Under the pieces are notes generated by a model that saw nothing but the letters and a program-made list of their open reading frames with translations, was not told where the DNA came from and did not search any database. Position numbers and translations under genes: made by a program. A stretch of DNA of 64,000 nt from Paenibacillus sp. G2S3. GTDB lineage: Bacteria; Bacillota; Bacilli; Paenibacillales; Paenibacillaceae. The stretch lies in the NCBI RefSeq assembly GCF_030123105.1, contig NZ_CP126095.1, positions 1,116,001-1,180,000 of the forward strand, written 5' to 3'. Below, in pieces: positions 35,489 through 42,806 of this stretch. Positions within the stretch are counted from its first letter, which is position 1. Each line of letters starts with the position of its first letter.

Positions 35489-36289
35489 ATGATTATTAAA
35501 AAAAGTGCGGCCATCACGGCTTTGAGCCTGATAGTGTTAATGAGCGCGGTAAGTGGAACAGCAGGCGCAGTGCCTGCGGGGAGCAATAATAAAAGCAAAG
35601 GTACGGTTCCGGTTGAGCAGAAATCACCACCGGTATCGCCAACGATTAAGGATTTGATTGCCAAAGAATATGCTGTTCCCCTACAAGCGGGAGAAATTAA
35701 GGCTCTCTATGTTAATGACAAAAAATCTAATCCAGAGGAAGATTTGAGTGTAAGCTATATGCCATACAGATTCAGCTCTATAAACGAAGCAGCACAGAAG
35801 CTATCTTCATTAACTGGGAATTCACTCCTGATACCCGCTGCTCTACCAGACGAATATAAGTTGCAGGATGTCGTTTTAAATCCAGTGCTTCCGAAGTTTT
35901 TCAGTACAGAGTATAAAACCCTCAGAGATCAGGTGAAAGCTAAAGCACAAGCTGCTGGTAAAAAAGTGATTTCACAAAGCTTAAAATGGAGCGATACAGA
36001 AACCTCTATCACTTATCTGCGAAATGGGGAGAGATTGAATCTAAAATCAGCTCCAGCGTATACACTTCCGGAAGGAGTTACTTTAGCGCAGCTGCCTGGT
36101 GACCAGGATGAAAATTTGACCATCAACGGGATTGAAGCAGTCTACACGGTGTTTGGTCCTCACCATGGAGATCTAAAAGTCCAGCTTGTATGGTCCAGTG
36201 CGGATGGAAGTATTGATTATACGCTGACGAATACGAGAAATACTGCGCAGACAAAAGCAGAGCTGGAGGCTATTGTAACGAGCCAATAA
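35489..36289 (+). CDS. Exported protein of unknown function, tandem paralogue
   Basis: 266 residues with a signal peptide (~1-30, ending TAGAVPAG). Shared features with the preceding gene are EIKALYVNDKKSNPEEDLSVS, then FSSINEAAQKL, an NGIEAVY... strand region and a C-terminal WSSADGSIDYTLTNTR. GGAGGATATTATA precedes the ATG, and the gap to the previous gene is 25 bases, so the two form an operon ended by the terminator at 36292. Probably a tandem duplicate that has diverged. Confidence 0.75.
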   Translation: MIIKKSAAITALSLIVLMSAVSGTAGAVPAGSNNKSKGTVPVEQKSPPVSPTIKDLIAKEYAVPLQAGEIKALYVNDKKSNPEEDLSVSYMPYRFSSINEAAQKLSSLTGNSLLIPAALPDEYKLQDVVLNPVLPKFFSTEYKTLRDQVKAKAQAAGKKVISQSLKWSDTETSITYLRNGERLNLKSAPAYTLPEGVTLAQLPGDQDENLTINGIEAVYTVFGPHHGDLKVQLVWSSADGSIDYTLTNTRNTAQTKAELEAIVTSQ

Positions 36290-36291
36290 GA

Positions 36292-36327
36292 AACGTCCTC
36301 TCGATAAATTCGGGAGGACGTTTTTTT
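36292..36327. terminator. Rho-independent terminator between convergent genes
   Basis: ACGTCCTC-TCG pairs with CGG-GAGGACGT, then TTTTTTT. It closes the exported-protein operon just before the ligase gene's 3' end. Confidence 0.9.
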
Positions 36328-36336
36328 GGAAAGAGT

Positions 36337-37284
36337 TTATCCTTTTTGCTCCATAGTGCATGATTCCGGGGGAAGATCTACCCTAGCTTGAGTAACAGGC
36401 TGGCGCAGAGTGCCTGAGGTATTCCATTCCAGAAAATGAACTTTGAAGACAAGCTTCGGTTTTATCCAAAAAGCACCCTTCCCTCGCTGGGGATCAGCTG
36501 TAAAGGGCATTTGATCTATTTTTAAATGCTGTACCTCTGCAGTTAAGTCGCGTTTATCCTGTACAGTCAATTTTCCTGGCCCGGCGTGTCCGATATAATG
36601 CAAATTCCCTTTATCATCATACAGCCCAAGAAGGAGCGCATTGACGATGCCGTCACGGAAGGTTACACCCCCGGCTACTGCCGTAATATCCGAAATGATT
36701 TTGCGTTTCTGCCAGCGCTTATCTTTTCCACCCGGAGCATAAGTACTGTTGATGTCCTTGCAGACGATACCCTCCAAGCTCTGACCCTGAGCGGCGGCGA
36801 ACAGTTCAGTAGGATCTGTATAACTGGGTACGGCCTGTACGTGGGGATGCGGCAGCAGAATATCGCTTAGCAGCTGCTGCCGCAAGAATAAAGGCTGATC
36901 CATCGTCGATTGGCCATTGTAGAACAGAATATCAAAAATCATATAAATGACAGGAACCTGATACCTAACGACGGAAATGGTGGAGCCATTCTTTAAGCTG
37001 TCCCTCCGCATCACCTCGTGAAATGAGGGCTTGCCTTCCTTGAGTGCGATGATCTCACCATCAAGAATAGCGGAATCAGCCTTGCAGTAAGCAGATACAT
37101 CAGTAAGCTCAGGGTATTGCGCTGTACGGTGATTGCCACGTCTGTTAATAAGCTGAGTATTGCTTCCGTCGTAATAGGACAACATGCGAACGCCATCCCA
37201 TTTAATTTGTGCAATCCACTGGTTGCCTGCAGGAAGCTGCCCAGCCAGTATGGGTTCAAAAGGAATAATAGGCTGAAGCTTCAT
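36337..37284 (-). CDS. ATP-dependent DNA ligase of the NHEJ pathway (LigD ligase domain), stand-alone
   Basis: Seals double-strand breaks with Ku. It has 315 residues. The adenylation motif I is KWDGVR (Lys28). Other nucleotidyltransferase motifs are RRGNH, ILDGEII, FDILF, EGIVCKD and WQKRK. The C-terminal OB-fold portion (GHAGPGKL, FWIKPKLVFKVHFLEW, LRQP) is typical of LigD ligase domains. AGGAGG lies about 8 bases before the ATG. It follows ku by only 12 bases on the same strand, forming a ku-lig operon. Confidence 0.92.
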   Translation of the reverse strand: MKLQPIIPFEPILAGQLPAGNQWIAQIKWDGVRMLSYYDGSNTQLINRRGNHRTAQYPELTDVSAYCKADSAILDGEIIALKEGKPSFHEVMRRDSLKNGSTISVVRYQVPVIYMIFDILFYNGQSTMDQPLFLRQQLLSDILLPHPHVQAVPSYTDPTELFAAAQGQSLEGIVCKDINSTYAPGGKDKRWQKRKIISDITAVAGGVTFRDGIVNALLLGLYDDKGNLHYIGHAGPGKLTVQDKRDLTAEVQHLKIDQMPFTADPQRGKGAFWIKPKLVFKVHFLEWNTSGTLRQPVTQARVDLPPESCTMEQKG

Positions 37285-37296
37285 CAGCAGAGCCTC

Positions 37297-38268
37297 CTAA
37301 GATACGGTTGTTTTACTTTTTGGGCTGCGGCGTTTCGGTTTTGGTGCGATGACAGGAATAGGTCCAGAAGCCTCGTTCTGTTGCTCGGCAGGCTCGGCTG
37401 CTGCTGCTTTGGTCTTGGATGTTTTTCTTTTGGCAGCCGGAGTTGCTTTAGTCTTGGTCTTCTTAGTCCCTGATAATGAAGGACCAGGATCTGTAGGAAT
37501 ATGCTGTACAGCCTGAATACTGGCCTGTAATGCAGCCATTAGATCAATCACATTGCTCTCCTGCTTGGCGGGAGCGATATGAAATTCTTCGCCTGCAATT
37601 TTATGGGAGATCAGATCAAGCATACGCTGGCGATAATCATCGGTATATTTTGCCGGATCAAAAGGCGTAGACAGCTGGGAAATTAGCAGCTTGGCCATAT
37701 CCAGCTCTTTATCATTTACCGTTCCTGCTTCGGGCAGGCCAGGCACTTGCGAGACCGGTCGCACTTCATCAGGATAAAAAATAGTCTCGATGGCGAGGCA
37801 ATCCTCCAGCACACGAATCGCAGCCAGACTGCTTTTCGAGCGAATCGAAATTTTGGCGATGCCAATTTTACCTGTCTGCCGCATGGCCTCCATTAGAAGC
37901 CGATATGCATTTGAACCTGCCTGATCCGGGGATAAGTAATAGGTCTTTTGAAAATAAATCGGATCAATCTCTGTCAGGTCAACAAAATCGAGAATGGTAA
38001 TGCTTTTGCTGCTTTCGTCGGTCAACTGATCCAGTTCTTCTTTTTCGAAGAGAACAAATTTCCCTTTTTCATATTCATAACCTTTACCGATTTCTTCCCA
38101 CGCTACCTCTTTGTCACACACTGGACATTTTCGCACATACGACAGTGGGCTGCCGCATTCCTTATGGATATAACGCAGAGAAATGTCTTTATCTTCCGTA
38201 GCGGAGAACATTTTAACCGGAACATGCACTAGCCCGAAGCTGATGGCTCCTTTCCAAACGGTATGCAT
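37297..38268 (-). CDS. ku: Ku DNA end-binding protein
   Basis: Homodimeric ring that binds DNA double-strand ends and recruits LigD-type enzymes. It has 323 residues. The bacterial Ku core runs ~1-255, beginning MHTVWKGAISFGLVHVPVKM and including SPLSYVRKCPVCDKEV. Then comes a long Lys/Ala/Pro-rich tail (~265-323, with KKTKTKATPAAKRK and PKPKRRSPKSK) of the sort that binds DNA non-specifically. AGGAGG precedes the ATG. The ku-lig-sspH neighbourhood suggests a role in spore DNA repair, by analogy with B. subtilis. Confidence 0.95.
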   Translation of the reverse strand: MHTVWKGAISFGLVHVPVKMFSATEDKDISLRYIHKECGSPLSYVRKCPVCDKEVAWEEIGKGYEYEKGKFVLFEKEELDQLTDESSKSITILDFVDLTEIDPIYFQKTYYLSPDQAGSNAYRLLMEAMRQTGKIGIAKISIRSKSSLAAIRVLEDCLAIETIFYPDEVRPVSQVPGLPEAGTVNDKELDMAKLLISQLSTPFDPAKYTDDYRQRMLDLISHKIAGEEFHIAPAKQESNVIDLMAALQASIQAVQHIPTDPGPSLSGTKKTKTKATPAAKRKTSKTKAAAAEPAEQQNEASGPIPVIAPKPKRRSPKSKTTVS

Positions 38269-38407
38269 GAGAAACGCCTCCTGATCTAAGTTATTTGCTT
38301 TGGGTTAGTATGAGGCAGGACAGGCTTTTCTAGCCGGGTGCATTTTTTGAGAAGCATGGGAAAATATATAATCAGGCCTATAAAGCTGAGGAGGAGAATG
38401 CAAAGGA

Positions 38408-38578
38408 ATGGAACCAAGAGGTAACGATTGGAGCGATGCACTAAGCGAGCAGGATATTCCAGCAACAGTTGTGGATTGGGATAGCATTATTGCTCCCCCG
38501 GAGGCTAGTCAGGTATCCGATTCGGAGAAGCTGGATGCAGAACGAACCCTCGAAGATACATCACCCTTAGAATCGTAA
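38408..38578 (+). CDS. Small acidic protein of unknown function
   Basis: A 56-residue frame, MEPRGNDWSDALSEQDIP at the start and ending DTSPLES, rich in Asp/Glu/Ser. GGAGGAG lies 11 bases before the ATG and AAAGG immediately before it. It sits 31 bases upstream of sspH on the same strand, so it may be a sporulation-associated small protein, but I recognise no family. It could also be a chance frame. Confidence 0.45.
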   Translation: MEPRGNDWSDALSEQDIPATVVDWDSIIAPPEASQVSDSEKLDAERTLEDTSPLES

Positions 38579-38609
38579 ACTTTGGGAACAATAAAGGAGG
38601 AGAACAGTT

Positions 38610-38795
38610 GTGGATGTCAAACGAGCACAGGATATTTATGCTTCTAAAGAGACAGTGAGTGTACATTTGGATGGAGAACCGGTGTGGATTGAGCATGTGG
38701 ATGCACAGAACGGAATGGCTACGGTGCAAGTAGGTTCAAGACCAACCAATACGCATACAGTAGGCGTGGAACGGTTAGAGGAGAAAGAGCATTAA
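38610..38795 (+). CDS. sspH: H-type small acid-soluble spore protein
   Basis: A 61-residue minor SASP found in the forespore. The pattern MDVKRAQDIYASKETVSVHL, then DGEPVWIEHVD and a C-terminal VGVERLEE, matches the SspH family (MN-x-RA-EI start, IQHVD centre, V-x-V-x-x-L-x-E end). The GTG start has AAAGGAGGAG upstream. A terminator follows. A forespore-type promoter is expected but not clearly visible. Confidence 0.88.
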   Translation: MDVKRAQDIYASKETVSVHLDGEPVWIEHVDAQNGMATVQVGSRPTNTHTVGVERLEEKEH

Positions 38796-38841
38796 CAGTT
38801 GTCTACTCGTAGCGTATGAAAAAGCAGGATCAACCCTTCAT

Positions 38842-38886
38842 AAAAGAGACTCTTTATGCTTACTTTTGCGTAGAGGTCTCTTTTTC
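38842..38886 (+). terminator. Rho-independent terminator after sspH
   Basis: AAAAGAGAC-TCTTTATGC pairs with GCGTAGAG-GTCTCTTTTT. Confidence 0.85.
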
Positions 38887-38929
38887 TATTGTTGGAATAC
38901 TGGCATGCAAGAATGAATAGGGACAGTTG

Positions 38930-38958
38930 TTGCGGTGGATGGAGCATACCGATATAAT
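38930..38958 (+). promoter_or_regulatory. Sigma-A promoter of the tsaE operon
   Basis: TTGCGG, 17 bases, then a perfect TATAAT (38953-38958), about 50 bases before the tsaE start. Confidence 0.65.
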
Positions 38959-39007
38959 TAAATGTAATGGTTTTCGACAGGTATATTGTAAAAGGTGGTA
39001 GTTGTAG

Positions 39008-39490
39008 TTGGACAATACAGACGAAACGGTGTTTACATACCGTTCTTATAGCCTGCAGGATACGGAGCTACTCGCAAGTACCATAGCTGCTGCTTCTACC
39101 GCAGGGATGGTTATTGGTTTGGATGGTGATTTAGGCGCAGGAAAAACGGCATTCTCGCAAGGGTATGCTCGGCATCTCGGTGTAAAGGGGATCGTAAACA
39201 GTCCTACTTTTACAATTATTAAAGAGTACGAGGGCCGTCTGCCGCTTTATCATATGGATGTATATCGGATTTCGCTTCAGGAAGCGGACGAGCTAGGACT
39301 AGATGAGTATTTCTACGGGCAAGGTGTCTGCTTAGTGGAATGGAGCAGTATTATTACGGATTTAATGCCGCCGCGGCATATGCATATATACATGGAAACA
39401 GTGGGGCCAGATGAAAGAATGATTACGGTGACCGGAATCGGGGAGCCATATGGTGAGCTTTGCCGGCAGCTGATCCAGAAGTGGGGTTAA
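39008..39490 (+). CDS. tsaE: tRNA t6A synthesis ATPase TsaE
   Basis: P-loop ATPase needed by the TsaB-TsaD complex to make N6-threonylcarbamoyladenosine at A37 of ANN-decoding tRNAs. It has 160 residues. Walker A is GDLGAGKTAFSQG (~40-52), followed by VNSPTFTIIKEYEG and PLYHMDVYRI, all diagnostic of TsaE. It begins at TTG 39008 after AGGTGG. It is the first gene of tsaE-tsaB-rimI-tsaD. Confidence 0.93.
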   Translation: MDNTDETVFTYRSYSLQDTELLASTIAAASTAGMVIGLDGDLGAGKTAFSQGYARHLGVKGIVNSPTFTIIKEYEGRLPLYHMDVYRISLQEADELGLDEYFYGQGVCLVEWSSIITDLMPPRHMHIYMETVGPDERMITVTGIGEPYGELCRQLIQKWG

Positions 39491-39495
39491 GGAAG

Positions 39496-40329
39496 ATGAC
39501 GAATCAGAATACAGAGCCGCGCAAGCGGCTTTTAGCGCTGGATACATCAACTGCAGTATTAGGCGTGGCAGTTACTGAGAATGGGGAACTACTGCATGAA
39601 ATAAATGCTTCCGGAGAACGGAATCATTCGGTGCATTTACTGCCGATCATAGAGCAGGCGCTGCAAGCTACCGGAACTACTGCGGACATGCTGGGCGGGA
39701 TTTCTGTTGGTGTGGGTCCTGGATCGTATACGGGAACGCGAATCGCAGTTACCGCTGCCAAAACACTCGCCTGGGCTTGGAATGTTCCTGTAGTTGGCAT
39801 TTCGAGTCTACATGCAGTGGCATGGGGCGGATATCAAACAGCCCTCAAGAATAAGATGCAAGAAGAAGTAGGACAGGTCAATGCGATTAGTGGCTACGGG
39901 CCTGATTGGATCATTCCACTAATGGATGCACGTCGGGGACAGGTGTATACAGGACTGTTCGCAGCTGAGGGAAATAATGCTCCTAGCCGTCTTGAGCCTG
40001 ATGCTATTCGCCTAATGGCAGATTGGGTGGAGTACTTAGGTGAACGTTTAGAACAGGCGGCAGTCGAGGGGAATAAGCCGGCTGTCCTATGGTTTGTCGG
40101 AGAGACTGCTGTACATGGCAGTGAGGAATCGCTTCGTCCACTAACGGATCTTGGTATTTCTATAGCAGTTCCTTATGAAATGGAAGGCCGCTGGACTGGA
40201 TTTCTTGGAGAAGCGCGGCTGCAGGTAGGGAATGATGATATCCATAGTTTGATCCCTAACTATACTCAGATTTCAGAAGCGGAGGCCAATCTGCGGTTAA
40301 GCAGAGAAGGGGGCTTAAAGAAACCATGA
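39496..40329 (+). CDS. tsaB: tRNA t6A synthesis protein TsaB
   Basis: Scaffold partner of TsaD in t6A formation. It has 277 residues. The ASKHA-fold N-terminus LLALDTSTAVLGVAV, then ERNHSVHLLPIIEQAL, and GVGPGSYTGTRI are the family signatures. ATG 39496 lies 6 bases after the tsaE stop; an open frame upstream of it overlaps tsaE. The insert near residues 125-135 is slightly longer than in B. subtilis. The stop overlaps rimI (ATGA). Confidence 0.93.
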   Translation: MTNQNTEPRKRLLALDTSTAVLGVAVTENGELLHEINASGERNHSVHLLPIIEQALQATGTTADMLGGISVGVGPGSYTGTRIAVTAAKTLAWAWNVPVVGISSLHAVAWGGYQTALKNKMQEEVGQVNAISGYGPDWIIPLMDARRGQVYTGLFAAEGNNAPSRLEPDAIRLMADWVEYLGERLEQAAVEGNKPAVLWFVGETAVHGSEESLRPLTDLGISIAVPYEMEGRWTGFLGEARLQVGNDDIHSLIPNYTQISEAEANLRLSREGGLKKP

Positions 40330-40850
40330 CGGAAGCGGAATCAATGAGAGCTCAGGAGGCTGAACTTGTTTTTCGTTTAATGAAGCTTACGGATATTCCT
40401 GACATTCTTATCATTGAACGGGAAGCCTTTACGATGCCTTGGACAGAGGAAGCTTTTCGCAACGAGCTGACGCATAATCATTTTGCAAAATATATGGTTA
40501 TGGAGCTGGCAGGTCATATTATCGGTTATGCCGGTATGTGGGCCATCGTGGATGAGGCGCATGTGACGAATATAGCCTTGCTCGAAGCCTATCGTGGACG
40601 TAAATGGGGAGAGCGCCTGCTGGAAGAGCTTATGAAGACGGCGTCTTATGTGGGGATGAAATCCATCACACTTGAAGTACGAGTATCGAACGAGGTAGCA
40701 CAGAATTTATATCGTAAAAAAGGCTTTCGTTCTGCCGGCACACGCAAAGGATACTATTCCGATAATCGCGAGGATGCGCTCATTATGTGGGCGGATCTGC
40801 CAGAGTACGAGGAGCATGGCAATATGGAAGGAAGCGTGGAATTGAAATGA
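40326..40850 (+). CDS. rimI: Ribosomal protein S18-alanine N-acetyltransferase
   Basis: GNAT-fold N-acetyltransferase, 174 residues. The acetyl-CoA loop is visible as RGRKWGERLLEELM, and the ending MKSITLEVRVSNEVAQNLYRKKGF followed by YYSDNREDALIM is characteristic of RimI. The ATG overlaps the tsaB stop and its own stop overlaps the tsaD start, so the three are translationally coupled. The strongest known target is the N-terminal Ala of S18, but substrate range cannot be read here. Confidence 0.9.
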   Translation: MTEAESMRAQEAELVFRLMKLTDIPDILIIEREAFTMPWTEEAFRNELTHNHFAKYMVMELAGHIIGYAGMWAIVDEAHVTNIALLEAYRGRKWGERLLEELMKTASYVGMKSITLEVRVSNEVAQNLYRKKGFRSAGTRKGYYSDNREDALIMWADLPEYEEHGNMEGSVELK

Positions 40851-41896
40851 AGACAGAAACGGGCGCAACTCAGCCTGTACTAATACTTGCTATTGAGACG
40901 AGTTGTGATGAAACGTCGGTGGCTGTAGTCAAGGATGGCTCTGAAGTGTTATCCAATATCATCTCGAGTCAGATTGAGACACATCGCGCCTTCGGGGGTG
41001 TGGTACCAGAAGTGGCTTCCCGTAAGCATGTGGAAGTAATTACACTGGTGATAGAAGAGGCACTCGCTACAGCAGGGGTTACACCAGACCAACTGTCGGC
41101 GGTGGCGGTTACGCAAGGCCCAGGTCTGGTGGGGGCTTTACTTGTCGGGGTAGTAGCTGCCAAGAGTCTTGCCCTCGCATGGGGTAAGCCGTTAATTGGC
41201 ACACATCATATTGCAGGACATATTTATGCTAACCGTTTAGTGGCAGAGCTGCAGTATCCATGTATGACACTAGTGGTATCCGGCGGACATACTGAACTGG
41301 TTCATATGGAGCGGGAGGGTGAATTTCGAATTATCGGACGTACCCGTGATGATGCCGTAGGTGAAGCATATGATAAAGTGGCACGAGCACTAGGATTCCC
41401 TTATCCCGGTGGACCTCATGTGGATCGTCTGGCCCGCGAGGCGACTGAGGTTGTACCGTTACCAAGGGTATGGCTGGAGCCGGGTTCTTATGATTTTAGC
41501 TTCAGTGGCTTAAAGTCGGCTGTGCTGAACGTTGTGAATCAGAGCAAGATGAAGGGTCTCACACCAGATGTGGCAGGCATCGCCCGTGGGTTCCAAGAAT
41601 CTGTGGTTGAGGTGCTGGTGGAGAAAGCGGTACGTGCTGTTAAAGCTACTAGCTCCAAGCAGTTGTTGCTGTGTGGAGGTGTAGCTGCTAATGCTGGACT
41701 GCGCTCGGCATTGATCTCGCGCTGTGAAGCGGAAGGTATTGAGCTTATTATTCCACCTCCGGTATACTGCACGGATAATGCAGCTATGATTGGCGCTGCT
41801 GCATACGTGAAGTGGCAGCATGATGGCGGTACGCCTCTGGATATGGTTGCAGACCCTGGGTTCTCACTGGAACAATGGTCTGTATCCGCCTATTGA
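40847..41896 (+). CDS. tsaD: tRNA N6-adenosine threonylcarbamoyltransferase TsaD
   Basis: Catalytic subunit transferring threonylcarbamoyl to A37 of tRNA. It has 349 residues. Motifs: ILAIETSCDETSVAVV; the metal-binding HHIAGH (His121, His125) preceded by GKPLIGT; VVSGGHTELV; DDAVGEAYDKVAR; GGVAANAGLR; and YCTDNAAMIG. ATG 40847 overlaps the rimI stop. A consensus promoter for the leuA leader overlaps its own stop codon. Confidence 0.96.
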   Translation: MKTETGATQPVLILAIETSCDETSVAVVKDGSEVLSNIISSQIETHRAFGGVVPEVASRKHVEVITLVIEEALATAGVTPDQLSAVAVTQGPGLVGALLVGVVAAKSLALAWGKPLIGTHHIAGHIYANRLVAELQYPCMTLVVSGGHTELVHMEREGEFRIIGRTRDDAVGEAYDKVARALGFPYPGGPHVDRLAREATEVVPLPRVWLEPGSYDFSFSGLKSAVLNVVNQSKMKGLTPDVAGIARGFQESVVEVLVEKAVRAVKATSSKQLLLCGGVAANAGLRSALISRCEAEGIELIIPPPVYCTDNAAMIGAAAYVKWQHDGGTPLDMVADPGFSLEQWSVSAY

Positions 41897-41921
41897 CATC
41901 ATTTGGGGCTACGGGTATAAT
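41893..41921 (+). promoter_or_regulatory. Consensus sigma-A promoter of the leuA leader
   Basis: TTGACA (41893-41898), 17 bases, TATAAT (41916-41921): both hexamers and the spacing match consensus exactly. The -35 contains the tsaD stop codon TGA 41894-41896. Confidence 0.88.
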
Positions 41922-41937
41922 CAGTTCAATTATACAA

Positions 41938-42252
41938 GGAAACGCGATGAGCGGAAGTAGTAAGGATACTCTGGGATAAGAGAGCTGCGGGTAGGTGCGA
42001 CGCAGTCGAAGGAGACCTGAACTCGTCTGGGAGCGGAACGGTGGAAGCATTACCGGCAATTGTCGCCGGAACGTTCGTACACCGTCTACGGGTAACCTCC
42101 GTGAAAGGGTGGTCGAGTATCTAACATACTGGACCGTAGAGTGGATGTTCAATTGGAATCGGCAGTAATTTAACCGGTACAGAGCATCAACAAGAGTGGT
42201 ACCGCGAAGGTTAACAGCCTGTCGTCTCTTGAATGAGATGGCAGGCTTTTTT
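41938..42252 (+). ncRNA. T-box riboswitch 1 (leucine type) upstream of leuA
   Basis: A tRNA-sensing leader. The antiterminator T-box AGAGTGGTACCGCG is at 42193-42206. Stem I shows AGAGAGCTGCGGG and GTGCGACGCAG, and the specifier region reads TGAA-CTC-GTCTGGGAG, with CTC at 42022-42024 (Leu). A terminator hairpin lies at 42215-42252 (AGCCTG.../CAGGCTTTTTT). Uncharged tRNA-Leu would stabilise antitermination. The specifier assignment rests on alignment to the usual pattern. Confidence 0.9.
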
Positions 42253-42289
42253 GTATGGATTTTGAGTAGTGAGTAATGTATATGATACA

Positions 42290-42587
42290 CGCTAAGAACG
42301 GGAGTAATAGAGATTAACGGTGATCAGAGAGCTGCGGGGTGGTGCGACGCAGTCACCGGATGTCTTGAATCTCGCCCGGGAGCGGAGCGGCGGAAAGAAG
42401 AGTACGCTGCCTACGGCTGTCCCCGTTATCGGACCTTCCCGGTCCTATCCTGATATCCTCAGGATGGACTGGGAAGAGGAGCTGGACGCAGCTTAATGGC
42501 TTGATTATACTTATAGCCTATGCGTCAAAAAGAGTGGTACCGCGGAGGGGTAACCCGCCGTCTCTTTATTAGAGACGGCGGGTTTTT
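42290..42587 (+). ncRNA. T-box riboswitch 2 (leucine type), tandem to the first
   Basis: Second complete T-box: stem I AGAGAGCTGCGGGG and GTGCGACGCAGTC, specifier region TTGAAT-CTC-GCCCGGGAG (CTC at 42371-42373), T-box AGAGTGGTACCGCG at 42531-42544. The terminator ACCCGCCGTCTCT/AGAGACGGCGGGT then TTTTT is at 42552-42587. A duplicated origin with T-box 1 is likely given shared motifs. No clear independent promoter is seen between them. Confidence 0.9.
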
Positions 42588-42806
42588 GCGTTCTTATAGG
42601 AGCGATTCGGGTTACGGACTCAGCGCTACATAAGACGCCAAGAGTGAACCCCCTGCACATTCCAAATGTGCAGAGGATTCATTCGTATCAGCTGCCGGCA
42701 GCAGTGGGTGGGGAATTTAGCAGGATCACAAGTCGACGTGTGGCTCTGCGCTGAAGCATAGGCTAGAGGTAAGGAATCCAATAAGAGGAAAACAGGAGGA
42801 ATTCAG
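42588..42806 (+). promoter_or_regulatory. Leader segment between the second T-box and leuA
   Basis: About 220 transcribed, non-coding bases. There is a perfect hairpin, CTGCACATT-CCA-AATGTGCAG, near 42653-42673, without a T tract, and a short GCTGCCGGCAGC palindrome. The leuA RBS AGGAGGA is at the end. No additional T-box is present. Confidence 0.5.
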
